From contig NZ_CP021376.1 in the NCBI RefSeq assembly GCF_002157875.1, positions 1,729,501-1,793,500 of the forward strand: a DNA stretch of 64,000 nucleotides, read 5' to 3'. A program made the translations under genes and the position numbers. The DNA comes from Oceanisphaera avium (GTDB taxonomy: Bacteria > Pseudomonadota > Gammaproteobacteria > Enterobacterales > Aeromonadaceae). This document shows positions 39,970 through 48,839 of this stretch, piece by piece (position 1 is the stretch's first letter; every line of letters begins with the position of its first letter). The notes under the pieces are model-generated. The model was given only the letters and a program-made list of their open reading frames with translations. It was not told where the DNA came from and did not search any database.

Positions 39970-40857
39970 TTAACCTCTAGGGTGGTGCTCTGCATGGAGG
40001 GCGTTGAGTCTGTGGGTGGCGACGTGGGTATAAATTTGAGTGGTGGATAAGTCTGAGTGACCTAGCAGCATTTGCACTACCCGCAGATCGGCACCGTGAT
40101 TGAGCAAATGGGTGGCAAAGGCGTGGCGCAAGGTGTGCGGTGATAAATCACTATTAATGCCGGCGCGCTGGGCATAAATTTTAATTCGGTGCCAAAAAGT
40201 TTGGCGAGTCATTTGCCGAGCCCGGCGCGAGGGAAACACTACATCTGAGGGCTGCTCGCCTAATAAAAAAGCGCGCGCCGCTTTTAAATATAGCGAAAGC
40301 CAATGCAACGCTTCTTCGCCCATGGGCACTAGTCGCTCTTTATTACCTTTACCGGTCACGCGCACCAAGCCTTGGCGCAGGCTAATGCTTTCCATGGATA
40401 ATCCCACTAACTCACTGACTCGCAATCCCGTGGCATACAATAACTCCAACATGGCTTTATCACGCAGCTCTAGCGGATCATCTACTTCAGGCGCCTCCAA
40501 TAGATTAAGCACTTGTTGTTCACTCAAGTCTTTGGGCAGTCGGCTTGGCAGCTTAGGGCCAGCAATTAAGATACTGGGATCGTCGAGTCGTAATTGCTCA
40601 CGGTGCAAATACTGAAAAAAGCGGCGCAGTACGCTCAGCATGCGCGCCGTGCTACTGGCTTTAAAACCTGTATCGAGTCGATAAGCTAAATATTGCTGCA
40701 AGGTTGCGCCATCTACTGCCACTAGGCTATCACCTTCGCCGTCTAGCCAGCGAGCAAAGTGACTTAAGTCACTGCGATAGGAAGCTAGGGTATTATCGGC
40801 AAGCCCCTTTTCTAACCACAGGGCATCAACAAATTGTTCAATTAATGGATAACTCAT
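39970..40857 (-). CDS. xerD: Tyrosine recombinase XerD
   Basis: XerD with XerC resolves chromosome dimers at dif under FtsK control. 295 residues (E. coli 298). Seen: N-terminal SAM-like core-binding domain, then catalytic arginine in ATGLRVSELVGL, lysine in GKGNKERLVP, H-x-x-R in SPHTLRHAFATHLLNHGADLR split over its box, histidine in LGHSDLSTTQ and nucleophile in IYTHV. ATG 40857 has GGAG ahead; a GTG two codons up is possible. Divergent from fldB, as in E. coli. Confidence 0.96.
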   Translation of the reverse strand: MSYPLIEQFVDALWLEKGLADNTLASYRSDLSHFARWLDGEGDSLVAVDGATLQQYLAYRLDTGFKASSTARMLSVLRRFFQYLHREQLRLDDPSILIAGPKLPSRLPKDLSEQQVLNLLEAPEVDDPLELRDKAMLELLYATGLRVSELVGLSMESISLRQGLVRVTGKGNKERLVPMGEEALHWLSLYLKAARAFLLGEQPSDVVFPSRRARQMTRQTFWHRIKIYAQRAGINSDLSPHTLRHAFATHLLNHGADLRVVQMLLGHSDLSTTQIYTHVATHRLNALHAEHHPRG

Positions 40858-40931
40858 TACCACTCCAAACTCTGCTCACAGAAAAGCTTCTGTTATGATA
40901 GCGCCATTGCCTGAAACGATAATGGGATGCC

Positions 40932-41447
40932 ATGAATATCGGTTTATTTTACGGTTCAACCACCTGCTATACAGAAATGGCCGCCGAAAAAATTGGCGAA
41001 CAACTCGGGGCTGAGCTGGTTGATTTGCATAATATCAAGGATGTGCCACTAGCGCGCGCTCAAGACTACCCCATCTTGATTTTGGGTATTTCTACCTGGG
41101 ATTTTGGTGAGCTGCAAGAAGACTGGGAATCCCATTGGGATGACATAGACCAGCTTGATCTAAATGGCCATGTGGTGGCCTTGTTTGGCATGGGTGATCA
41201 GTTAGGCTATGGCGAATGGTTTCAAGATGCACTGGGTTTGTTACACGATAAAGTGATTGCCCAAGGCGCCACTGTCGTTGGCTATTGGCCAAATGTGGGT
41301 TATGAATTTGAAGCCTCTAAGGCCCTCACCGCAGACGGCGAATACTTTGTGGGTTTATCGCTGGATGAAGCCAATCAATATGATGATAGTGACGCGCGCA
41401 TTCAAAGCTGGGTGGCCCAAATTTTAGAAGAAATGGCTGTCTTATAG
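40932..41447 (+). CDS. fldB: Flavodoxin FldB
   Basis: FldB is a small FMN electron carrier of the long-chain flavodoxin type. 171 residues (E. coli 173). Seen: the phosphate-binding loop [18 protein letters not shown] at about 4-21 with the FldB-specific STTC in place of the usual T-x-T-G-x-[14 protein letters not shown], and [10 protein letters not shown] at about 99-108. Divergent from xerD; the shared region is 74 bases. Ends at a bidirectional terminator shared with brnQ. Confidence 0.95.
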   Translation: MNIGLFYGSTTCYTEMAAEKIGEQLGAELVDLHNIKDVPLARAQDYPILILGISTWDFGELQEDWESHWDDIDQLDLNGHVVALFGMGDQLGYGEWFQDALGLLHDKVIAQGATVVGYWPNVGYEFEASKALTADGEYFVGLSLDEANQYDDSDARIQSWVAQILEEMAVL

Positions 41448-41490
41448 CTAGAATGCCTTAGTCGACAGTCATACTTGCAAATTGCGCCGC

Positions 41491-41531
41491 AAAAAAAAGA
41501 CCGACCGAGAGCAAACTCGGTCGGACTTTTT
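41491..41531. terminator. Bidirectional terminator between fldB and brnQ
   Basis: A perfect 9-bp stem CCGACCGAG/CTCGGTCGG (41501-41509, 41516-41524) is flanked by eight A (41491-41498) and by TTTTT (41527-41531), so it can end both convergent transcripts. Confidence 0.9.
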
Positions 41532-41558
41532 CATTGCTTAATAAAGCAATTAACGCAG

Positions 41559-42872
41559 CTAAGCCTGAGCCTCAGCGGCCTTTCTCTTCGGCGCGCTGAG
41601 GGTAAGGCCCACGATAGAGGCCACTGCCGTAGGAATAACCCATGCCATACCAATATCAAACATGGGTAACCAGTGGAACACCGACATATCTAAGCCGGCC
41701 GCTTGTAAGCCATCAATTAAGCCAAAGATTAAAGCCACCGCTAAAATCACCCGATACGCCATTACCGGACCGCGCATCAGTGGCTGTAAATAAGTCGCCA
41801 GTACTAGAGCAACCGCAACCGGGTAAAAAGCCACTAAAACCGGTACCGACAGGGCAATTAAACTATTAAGCCCAATATTTGCCACTAAGGTACATAACAC
41901 CGACATAATCACTACCCAGCGGCGGTATCCTAACTTTCCGGTTAAGCGAAAGAAATAATCCCCACAAGCAGAAACCAAGCCCACGGCGGTAGTTAAACAG
42001 GCCAACGTCACGATGGCCGCTAAAATCCACAGTCCTGGAGTGCCAAATAAAGACAGCACATACGCACTGATGATTTCACCGCCATTATTAGCGCTATCCA
42101 CTACGCCTAAGCTGGTGCCACCTAAAATAAATAGCGAAATATAAACAAAGCCTAATCCGGCAGCAGCAATCAGTGCCGCTATGGCCAAATAGCGCGACTG
42201 TACGCGTTTTTCCGTCACCCCTTTTTGGCGTAATACATCCAAAATAAGCATGCCAAACATTAAGGCGGCAAAGGTGTCCATGGTGTTGTAGCCCTCAATA
42301 AAGCCCTTTACAAAAGGCTGCGCTTGATAGACTTCACTCACCGGTGGCTGTGTGCCTTGAGGATTCATAAATACCGCTACTGCTAAGCTAATTAGCAGCA
42401 GCAATAAGATAGGGGTCAAGATTTTGCCAACCGCATCCAGCAACCGCCCTTGGTTAAGAGATAACAACAGCACTACCCCAAAAAAAACCAGGGTATAGAG
42501 CGTTAAAGTAAATTGGCTAGGATGAGCTAAAAAAGGTTTTAGGCCCATTTCATACGCCACTAAGCCGGTACGAGGCGCGGCAAAGGCAGGGCCAATAATA
42601 ATAAATATCGCCGTGGCCATAATAGTGACCACTAGGGGAGGTAAATAACGACCCATAGTGGGTAAGCCGCCGCCGGCCATGGCTGCGGCCAGCAGCGTGA
42701 CTAAGGGTAAGCCCACCGCAGTCAGCAAAAAGCCACTCATGGCACTGGGTAAATGCTCACCTGCTAAAAAGCCGGCTAACGGGGGGAAAATAATATTACC
42801 GGCGCCTAAAAAAAAGGCAAAGGTCATAAAACCTAAACCTAATATATCAAATGTGGTTAATGACTTATTCAC
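41559..42872 (-). CDS. brnQ: Branched-chain amino acid:cation symporter BrnQ
   Basis: BrnQ (LIVCS family) imports leucine, isoleucine and valine with Na+ or H+. 437 residues from GTG 42872 (MNKSLTTFDILGLGF), preceded by AGAGG; a TTG 16 codons upstream is also open. Seen: the family's GFMTFAFFLGAGNIIFPP at about 12-29, GLPLVTLLA, AFAAPRTGLVAYEMG, and about twelve membrane helices, with GYNTMDTFAAL in the middle. E. coli BrnQ has 439 residues. Single gene. Confidence 0.94.
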   Translation of the reverse strand: MNKSLTTFDILGLGFMTFAFFLGAGNIIFPPLAGFLAGEHLPSAMSGFLLTAVGLPLVTLLAAAMAGGGLPTMGRYLPPLVVTIMATAIFIIIGPAFAAPRTGLVAYEMGLKPFLAHPSQFTLTLYTLVFFGVVLLLSLNQGRLLDAVGKILTPILLLLLISLAVAVFMNPQGTQPPVSEVYQAQPFVKGFIEGYNTMDTFAALMFGMLILDVLRQKGVTEKRVQSRYLAIAALIAAAGLGFVYISLFILGGTSLGVVDSANNGGEIISAYVLSLFGTPGLWILAAIVTLACLTTAVGLVSACGDYFFRLTGKLGYRRWVVIMSVLCTLVANIGLNSLIALSVPVLVAFYPVAVALVLATYLQPLMRGPVMAYRVILAVALIFGLIDGLQAAGLDMSVFHWLPMFDIGMAWVIPTAVASIVGLTLSAPKRKAAEAQA

Positions 42873-43048
42873 GTACACCTCTTGCGGCTGCTGACTTAAG
42901 CCAGCTTCGTTTGCATTCAAACGATAATAACAATACGACTTGCCGCCACTGGCTCTCCCAAAAAAGAGTGACTTTATCTGCAGAGTGCCTGACAGCCGCC
43001 GAGCTGCTTATTAGCATAATGGTGCGCTATTAAGATGCAAAGCAAAAT

Positions 43049-43756
43049 TTACAACTTAAGATAAAAAGGTCGTACCAGTCTCAGATATGACTCGCTATAA
43101 CCTTGGTTTGCAGTGTTAATCCACAGCTGCTCGCGTATTTCTTGGGATTTAACACTACAAAATAGCCCTAAAAAACGCGACGCCTCTTTACCCTCTTTAG
43201 TATAAACCTCTTGTTGCTCTACTAAATACAAGTTGTTTAACTGGGCTTCTTGGCGCGCTATATCTAGCGCTTGGTAAGGTAAAATCACCGCCAAACGCCC
43301 ACTTGGCTGTAATAAACGTTTCGTGTGCTTAAATAAGTCTGCCAAGCTTAAGCTGCTGGTGTGGCGCGCGTGTTGGCGAGCCTGGCACTCAAACGCTTGG
43401 CCGGGCTTAAAATAAGGCGGGTTAGCCACTATTAAGTCAAAGGGTTGCTCTTGATAAGCTTGCAAAGCGCCTTGTTTAATCACGACTTTTTGCGGCCAAG
43501 GAGAAGCAGCTACATTTTCGCACGCCTGAATTGCCGCTTGTTTATCTAACTCAAGACCTATTATTTTAACCTCAGGCGTAGTGCGCTGCGCCAGCATTAA
43601 CGCGACTAAGCCAGACCCCGTGCCCACATCTAAGATACGCTTCGCCTGCGCCAGTGTCACCCAAGCGCCGAGCAAGATGCCATCTGTGCCTACCTTCATC
43701 GCGCAGCGATCATGATTGATATGAAACTGCTTAAACGTAAAACCGCGACTACTCAT
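43049..43756 (-). CDS. trmN6: tRNA1(Val) adenine-37 N6-methyltransferase TrmN6 (YfiC)
   Basis: TrmN6 methylates N6 of A37 in tRNA1-Val using S-adenosylmethionine. 235 residues from ATG 43756 (MSSRGFTFKQFHI), with AGGA five bases ahead; the longer open frame reads into the srmB promoter. Seen: SAM motif I ILDVGTGSGLVALMLAQR, the acidic ribose-binding IIGLELDKQA, and the catalytic N6-adenine motif NPPY in FDLIVANPPYF. Divergent from srmB, the same pairing as in E. coli. Confidence 0.95.
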   Translation of the reverse strand: MSSRGFTFKQFHINHDRCAMKVGTDGILLGAWVTLAQAKRILDVGTGSGLVALMLAQRTTPEVKIIGLELDKQAAIQACENVAASPWPQKVVIKQGALQAYQEQPFDLIVANPPYFKPGQAFECQARQHARHTSSLSLADLFKHTKRLLQPSGRLAVILPYQALDIARQEAQLNNLYLVEQQEVYTKEGKEASRFLGLFCSVKSQEIREQLWINTANQGYSESYLRLVRPFYLKL

Positions 43757-43828
43757 GCTGATCCTGTCAGGTTTTTTTATTCCAATTCCCTTATAATACC
43801 GCCTTTTAGTAGGCTGACGAGACCGATC

Positions 43829-45190
43829 ATGAGCACTATGACCTTCGAGCAACTGGAACTGGACCCTGTCTTGGTCCGCGCACTGGCTGAAATGGGCTAT
43901 GCAAAACCGACTACCATTCAGAGCCAAGTGATACCCGAAGCCATGAGCGGACGGGACATTATGGCCTCTGCCCCCACAGGTACGGGTAAAACTGCGGCCT
44001 TTTTATTACCCGTATGCCAGCATTTACTAGACTTTCCGCGGCGGAATGCCGGGCCTACGCGCATTCTAATTTTAACGCCCACGCGTGAGCTGGCGATGCA
44101 AATTGGTGACGATGCTAAAAAAATTGTAAAGCACACCCCTTTAAAAGTAGAAGTGATCACCGGTGGCGTGCATGAAAGCCAACATTTACCCGCGCTCACT
44201 AAAACTACCGATATTGTGGTGGCGACGCCGGGGCGTTTGTTGCAATACATTGAAGAAGAGTCGTTTGATAGCCGCGATATTGAAATGCTGGTGCTCGATG
44301 AGGCAGACCGCATGCTTGATATGGGCTTTATCCGCGAAGTGGACCGTATTGCCGCAGAAGCGCGCTGGCGTCGGCAAACCATGTTGTTTTCGGCTACGTT
44401 AGAAGGCAAAAGCTTAATGAAGTTTGCTGCCGATTTATTAAGTAACCCCGTTCAACTGAGTGCCGAGCCACCGCGCAGCGAGCGTAAAAAAATCAACCAG
44501 TGGGTGCACTTAGCCGATAATCCTGAGCACAAGTTTGCTTTATTAGTACATTTATTACGCCAAGCAGAAGTAAAGCGCAGCATTATTTTTGTGAAAACTC
44601 GCGATCGCTTAATGGAGCTGGCGAGTCGCTTACAACAAGAAGGGCTGTATAACGCTTGGTTGCGCGGCGAAATGGAGCAAGAAAAGCGCGTTGAGGCGCT
44701 GGGCCGCTTTCGAATTGGGCGAGTCAACATCTTAGTTGCCACCGATGTGGCCTCACGAGGCATAGACTTACCCGAAGTGAGTCATGTTATTAACTACGAT
44801 ATGCCGCGCACCGCTGATGTCTATGTACACCGCATTGGGCGCACCGGTCGTGCCGGCCAAAAAGGCACCGCCATTAGCTTAGTCGAAGCCCATGACATGC
44901 CCTTATTACTACGGATAGAAAAATACATTGAAGAGCCGCTTAAGCGCCGTATCGTCGATGAGTTAAGGCCGCAACATAAAGAAGCGCGGGTAAACTCAGG
45001 TAAGCGCAAAGATAAAAACAAAAATAAGCAGACAAGCCCAGTTAAAAAAGAAAAGGTACGCTTGCGTGATACTAAGGCTAAGGGCAAGCCAAAATGGGCA
45101 GGCCCTAAACCCGGTGAAGCCGTGATCCCTAAGCCTAAGAAAAAAGCTGCTCCCGCGCCGCAGTGGGATGATGAGGATGACGACGAGTAA
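43829..45190 (+). CDS. srmB: ATP-dependent RNA helicase SrmB
   Basis: SrmB is a DEAD-box helicase in early large-subunit ribosome assembly. 453 residues from ATG 43829 (MSTMTFEQLEL). Seen: Q motif (KPTTIQSQVIP), Walker A APTGTGKT, PTRELAMQI, VVATPGRLL, DEAD box VLDEADRMLDMGF, SAT in LFSATLEG, and helicase-C motifs ATDVASRGIDLP and HRIGRTGRAG. The C-terminal 70 residues are Lys-rich and then Asp/Glu-rich, an RNA-binding tail. Assignment to SrmB rather than RhlE rests on the trmN6 neighbour and the tail. Confidence 0.94.
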   Translation: MSTMTFEQLELDPVLVRALAEMGYAKPTTIQSQVIPEAMSGRDIMASAPTGTGKTAAFLLPVCQHLLDFPRRNAGPTRILILTPTRELAMQIGDDAKKIVKHTPLKVEVITGGVHESQHLPALTKTTDIVVATPGRLLQYIEEESFDSRDIEMLVLDEADRMLDMGFIREVDRIAAEARWRRQTMLFSATLEGKSLMKFAADLLSNPVQLSAEPPRSERKKINQWVHLADNPEHKFALLVHLLRQAEVKRSIIFVKTRDRLMELASRLQQEGLYNAWLRGEMEQEKRVEALGRFRIGRVNILVATDVASRGIDLPEVSHVINYDMPRTADVYVHRIGRTGRAGQKGTAISLVEAHDMPLLLRIEKYIEEPLKRRIVDELRPQHKEARVNSGKRKDKNKNKQTSPVKKEKVRLRDTKAKGKPKWAGPKPGEAVIPKPKKKAAPAPQWDDEDDDE

Positions 45191-45201
45191 CATTTTTAAA
45201 G

Positions 45202-45229
45202 ATAGGCACCTTGAGGTGGCTATTTTTTT
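45202..45229 (+). terminator. Rho-independent terminator after srmB
   Basis: An ATAG-x-CACC/GGTG-x-CTAT stem (45202-45222, one internal mismatch, loop TTGA) is followed by seven T. Confidence 0.8.
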
Positions 45230-45281
45230 GCACAAAAAATTAACTATGCTTAAAGGCCGCTACTTACTATGACGAGCGCCC

Positions 45282-45434
45282 ATGAGAGCATCTTATTTAG
45301 CCCAGTCACCGCACAACTCGCGACGCCGCTTAGTGCGGCGCCAAACGATGGATCGCCGCGACTTGCTTAGAGGTGAGCCTCCTTACCAAGCCAGTCGGCG
45401 CCAGCTTGCCCGACGAGTGAATGATACTTTGTAG
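45282..45434 (+). CDS. Possible Arg-rich small protein (50 aa)
   Basis: A 51-codon ATG frame in the gap after srmB. The product would be very basic and soluble (SRRRLVRRQTMDRRDLLRG, then SRRQLARRV), like a small RNA- or ribosome-binding protein. There is no good ribosome site and no recognised family, so this may be chance. Confidence 0.3.
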   Translation: MRASYLAQSPHNSRRRLVRRQTMDRRDLLRGEPPYQASRRQLARRVNDTL

Positions 45435-45477
45435 CTAATACACTTTTATATTGGGAAGTAGCTTGGGAGAGCGCCAT

Positions 45478-45545
45478 AAAAAAACCGGCCCATAAGAGCC
45501 GGTCAAAAATGCAAATGAAGAAGAAGTATAACAATCAGTAAGCAC
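45478..45545 (-). ncRNA. Candidate small RNA, copy B of a tandem pair
   Basis: Proposed RNA of about 68 nt on the minus strand: predicted 5' end near 45545 (GTGCTTACTGA...), a UC-rich single-stranded middle, then a terminator with stem ACCGGC/GCCGGT (45484-45489, 45498-45503) and seven U. The 5' eleven bases, the middle UCUUCAUU and the terminator are shared with copy A, 172 bases upstream. U-rich flanks with a terminal stem suit Hfq binding. No ribosome site is seen. Not a known RNA family that I recognise. Could also be a 3'-UTR fragment of yaaA mRNA. Confidence 0.5.
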
Positions 45546-45550
45546 ATAAC

Positions 45551-45578
45551 ATCAGAGCCTAGCCCTTGGCAAAGGTTC
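45551..45578 (-). promoter_or_regulatory. Sigma-E-like promoter of small RNA copy B
   Basis: GAACCT (45578-45573), 16-base spacer, TCTGAT (45556-45551) on the minus strand; an A/T-rich stretch lies just upstream. The -10 is consensus, the -35 differs at one base. Confidence 0.45.
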
Positions 45579-45648
45579 CAGATTTTTTTAAATTATTTTA
45601 TAAATTCCTGTAAATAATGGCCGAAGAGCAAGACGAGCGCTTGGCCAT

Positions 45649-45717
45649 AAAAAAACCGGCCCAGAGGGGCCGGTTAAAACAGAAAATGAAGAGAGAGTAT
45701 TCAAATTCAGTAAGCAC
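45649..45717 (-). ncRNA. Candidate small RNA, copy A of a tandem pair
   Basis: Proposed RNA of about 69 nt on the minus strand starting near 45717 with the same GTGCTTACTGA head as copy B, a UC-rich centre, and a terminator stem AACCGGCC/GGCCGGTT (45654-45661, 45668-45675) with seven U. Compared with B, the spacer and centre differ at many positions while head, promoter elements and terminator are kept, the pattern expected of a duplicated, still-selected RNA. It lies 99 bases after the yaaA stop on the same strand. Confidence 0.5.
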
Positions 45718-45722
45718 ACTAG

Positions 45723-45750
45723 TTATGAGCCAAGCTGTAGCAAAAGGTTC
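45723..45750 (-). promoter_or_regulatory. Sigma-E-like promoter of small RNA copy A
   Basis: GAACCT (45750-45745), 16-base spacer, TCATAA (45728-45723) on the minus strand, with the same A/T-rich upstream stretch as copy B. Both -35 and -10 are off consensus at one or two bases. Confidence 0.4.
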
Positions 45751-45815
45751 ATACTTTTTTAAATTTTTTAGCGATTCTTTTTAAACCCGCTGCGTCTCAC
45801 CTGTAAATGAAGCCC

Positions 45816-46592
45816 TTAAAGCTGCTCTTCACGCTTAAACACCAGCTCGGTGGCACTGGACTCTGCTTCTACAAAATAATAACCATCAACAGCAAATTGT
45901 GTTAACTGACTTACTTCACTCAGCTGATTTTGTATGATGTAGCGCGCCATTAGGCCACGTGCTTTCTTGGCGTAAAAACTAATAATTTTATATTGACCAT
46001 TTTTGCAGTCTTTAAAAACTGGCGTAATAATTTGACCACTTAAGCGCGTCGGCTTTACTGACTTAAAATACTCATTTGATGCTAAATTAATCACCACATT
46101 ATCGCCTTGCTCGGCTAATGCCTCATTAAGCTTATCGGTGATGATATCGCCCCAAAACTGATACAGGTCTTTACCGCGCTCGTTATCGAGCTTAGTGCCC
46201 ATTTCAAGGCGATAAGGCTGCATTAAGTCCAGTGGCCGTAATAAGCCATATAAGCCGGACAATATACGTAAATGCATTTGTGCAAACGTAAAATCTTTTT
46301 TGCTTAGGCTTTCTGCATCCAGCCCCGTATAAACATCGCCTTTAAATGCCAGCAGCGCTTGTTTGGCATTGTGCGGCGTAAACTCTGGCTGCCAATCAGC
46401 AAAACGCGCGACATTGAGTCCAGCGAGCTTATCGCTAATTTTCATTAGCTTGCTCAAATCAGTTGGTGTTAACTGGCGAGCGCGCTCAATCAACAAGGCC
46501 GACTCTGCCAGTAACTCAGGCTGAGTAAAGTCTTTAATAATCGCAGGTGTGTCAAAGTCGAGCGTTTTAGCAGGAGAAACAACAATTAGCAT
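45816..46592 (-). CDS. yaaA: Peroxide stress protein YaaA
   Basis: YaaA lowers free iron and protects from hydrogen peroxide in E. coli; the family (DUF328) has a DNA-binding fold. 258 residues. Seen: the N-terminal [10 protein letters not shown], a [23 protein letters not shown] core split here around the conserved GLYG and RLEMG, and the C-terminal SYFAKKARG-like [18 protein letters not shown] precedes ATG 46592; a GTG one codon up is possible. Single gene between pilU and the candidate small RNAs. Confidence 0.95.
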   Translation of the reverse strand: MLIVVSPAKTLDFDTPAIIKDFTQPELLAESALLIERARQLTPTDLSKLMKISDKLAGLNVARFADWQPEFTPHNAKQALLAFKGDVYTGLDAESLSKKDFTFAQMHLRILSGLYGLLRPLDLMQPYRLEMGTKLDNERGKDLYQFWGDIITDKLNEALAEQGDNVVINLASNEYFKSVKPTRLSGQIITPVFKDCKNGQYKIISFYAKKARGLMARYIIQNQLSEVSQLTQFAVDGYYFVEAESSATELVFKREEQL

Positions 46593-46629
46593 CACTTACC
46601 TCTGTGTAGTTCAAATAAAGAGCCGCCAT

Positions 46630-47739
46630 TTATTCAATGGTTACATTATCTAATAAGCCGCCTTCTAAGCCCTTGCCTCCTGCTTGTAACTTGATCATAA
46701 GGCGCACATCATTTGGAGAGTCAGCATAGGCAAGCGCTTCGCTATAGCCGATTTGGTTTTGGTTATAAAGATCAAACAAGGCCTGATCAAAGGTTTGCAT
46801 ACCTTGCTCACGAGACTTGCTCATCACTTCTTTAATGCGATGGAGCTCGCCTTTGCGGATCAACTCTGCCATTAACGGACCATTTAGTAGCACTTCAAAA
46901 GCACCGCGCCGCTGGCCTTGTTCATGGGTGGGAATTAATTGTTGCGCCACAATGGCTTTAAGATTAAAGGATAAATCAAACTGTAATTGTCGATGCTTAC
47001 TTTCTGGGACTAAATGCATAATGCGATCCAGCGCTTGGTTGGCATTATTAGCGTGCAACGTAGCCATACATAAATGGCCGGTTTCGGCAAAAGACAAAGC
47101 ATAATTCATGGTTTCTTCAGAGCGTATCTCACCAATCGCAATCACGTTCGGCGCTTGGCGAAGCGAGCTTTTTAAGGCGGCAGCAAAAGAGACGGTATCT
47201 ATGCCCACCTCACGCTGAGTAATAATAGAGCGCTCATGTTGGTGTACAAATTCAATAGGATCTTCAATAGTTAAAATATGATCGTCACTATGGCGATTAC
47301 GATAACCCAGCATAGCCGCCTGAGTAGTCGACTTACCCGCACCAGTGCCACCCACAAATAGCACCAGTCCACGCTTCGCCATGGCGACTTCTCGTAAACA
47401 ATCTGGCAAAGAGAGTTCTTCAAAAGAGGGGATATGACTTTGAATGCGCCGGATCACCATGCCCGCTTTTTCTTGTTGCCAAAAAGCACTGACTCTAAAG
47501 CGGCCTAATTGGGCATCACTAATGGCAAAGTTAGCTTCTTTTTGGTCATGAAACTGCGCCCGCCCCTCCGGTGTCATGCAAGACTCTACTAGCGCTAAAC
47601 TCTGTCTTGCACTGAGCTTAGTGTCGTTTATCGCCACTAAATGTCCTTGGCGCTTAAGGGTGGGGGCCACCCCCACTGAGATATATAAGTCTGATGCGTG
47701 TTGTTCCACCATGGCTTGCAACAAAGGGCTTAATTGCAT
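46630..47739 (-). CDS. pilU: Type IV pilus retraction ATPase PilU
   Basis: PilU is the PilT-dependent accessory retraction ATPase of type IV pili, cytoplasmic at the pilus base. 369 residues. Seen: N-terminal PAS-like 2 domain with ASDLYISVGVAPTLK, Walker A GGTGAGKST, an Asp box ILTIEDPIEF, Walker B region VIAIGEIRSEETM and His box ETGHLCMATLHANNA. The tail after residue 345 is PilU-like. Follows pilT by 27 bases in one operon. Confidence 0.94.
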   Translation of the reverse strand: MQLSPLLQAMVEQHASDLYISVGVAPTLKRQGHLVAINDTKLSARQSLALVESCMTPEGRAQFHDQKEANFAISDAQLGRFRVSAFWQQEKAGMVIRRIQSHIPSFEELSLPDCLREVAMAKRGLVLFVGGTGAGKSTTQAAMLGYRNRHSDDHILTIEDPIEFVHQHERSIITQREVGIDTVSFAAALKSSLRQAPNVIAIGEIRSEETMNYALSFAETGHLCMATLHANNANQALDRIMHLVPESKHRQLQFDLSFNLKAIVAQQLIPTHEQGQRRGAFEVLLNGPLMAELIRKGELHRIKEVMSKSREQGMQTFDQALFDLYNQNQIGYSEALAYADSPNDVRLMIKLQAGGKGLEGGLLDNVTIE

Positions 47740-47766
47740 TGCTCTCTCCAGTAGTTGAGACCGGCG

Positions 47767-48804
47767 TTATTGAAAACTGTGACTGTCTACGGCTTGGGTG
47801 CGGGCATCGACAATAGAAATATGGCCAGAGTTAACTAAGTTTCTTAAACACTGATCCAGTGTTTGCATGCCATGAGCCATACCGGTTTGGATCACCGAAT
47901 ACATTTGCGCAACTTTATCTTCTCGGATCAAGTTGCGGATCGCGGGAGTGCCTAACATAATTTCATGCGCGGCAATGCGCCCCCCTTCGGTTTGCTTCAG
48001 TAAGGTTTGTGAAATCACAGCGCGCAGCGACTCAGAGAGCATAGAGCGCACCATGGCTTTTTCATTACCCGGAAATACATCCACAATGCGGTCAATACTT
48101 TTAGCGGCGGAAGAGGTATGCAGCGTCGCAAACACTAAATGTCCCGTTTCGGCGGCGGTTAAGGCTAAGCGAATGGTATCAATATCACGCAACTCACCCA
48201 CTAAAATAATATCGGGGTCTTCACGCAAAGCGGAGCGCAGCGCATTACTAAAAGAGTGGGTATCACGATGCACTTCTCGTTGATTAACTAAGCATTTTTT
48301 ATTGTCATGCACAAACTCAATCGGATCTTCAATAGTAAGAATATGCTTATTAAAGTGCTCGTTAATGTGATTAATCATGGCGGCGAGTGTAGTGGACTTA
48401 CCGGAGCCGGTGGGCCCGGTCACTAACACTAGGCCTTTTTGATATTCAGCAATACGGCGAAAAATATCAGGGCAAGCCAGCTGCTCTAAGGTTTGTACTT
48501 CACTTGGGATCACACGAAATACGGCGGCCGCGCCACGGGCTTGATGATACGCATTAACCCGAAAGCGCGCCAAGCCGGTTAAATCAAAAGAAAAGTCGAC
48601 TTCCAGCTCATCTTCAAATTCTTTGCGCTGGCGATCATTCATGATCTCATAAACCAAACGGTGCACATCGGCATGCTCTAATACTGGCAGGTTTATTTTT
48701 CTAATATCGCCATCAACACGAATTTGGGGCGCTACCCCTGCAGATAGGTGCAGATCAGAGGCATTATGCTTTACACTAAACGCCAATAATTCCGTAACAT
48801 CCAT
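47767..48804 (-). CDS. pilT: Type IV pilus twitching motility ATPase PilT
   Basis: PilT is the hexameric ATPase that depolymerises type IV pili and powers twitching and DNA uptake. 345 residues (typical 344-346). Seen: ASDLHLSAGVAPQIRVDG, Walker A GPTGSGKST, ILTIEDPIEFVH, Walker B IILVGELRDIDTI, His box ETGHLVFATLHTSSAAK and the retraction motif region AIRNLIRE. ATG 48804. Divergent from yggS at 35 bases, as in many gammaproteobacteria. Confidence 0.97.
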   Translation of the reverse strand: MDVTELLAFSVKHNASDLHLSAGVAPQIRVDGDIRKINLPVLEHADVHRLVYEIMNDRQRKEFEDELEVDFSFDLTGLARFRVNAYHQARGAAAVFRVIPSEVQTLEQLACPDIFRRIAEYQKGLVLVTGPTGSGKSTTLAAMINHINEHFNKHILTIEDPIEFVHDNKKCLVNQREVHRDTHSFSNALRSALREDPDIILVGELRDIDTIRLALTAAETGHLVFATLHTSSAAKSIDRIVDVFPGNEKAMVRSMLSESLRAVISQTLLKQTEGGRIAAHEIMLGTPAIRNLIREDKVAQMYSVIQTGMAHGMQTLDQCLRNLVNSGHISIVDARTQAVDSHSFQ

Positions 48805-48839
48805 TCTCCGTCCCTCTTGCCTTTGGTTTTATTATTCAT

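Noticed and set aside
43918..44409. 163-codon minus-strand frame and others opposite srmB
   Set aside because: They are complements of a complete DEAD-box gene with Ser/Arg-rich, motif-free translation.
45478..45717. Short peptides translatable through both small-RNA terminators
   Set aside because: They read into the terminator hairpins, have no ribosome site, and differ in frame content between copies; RNA function fits better.
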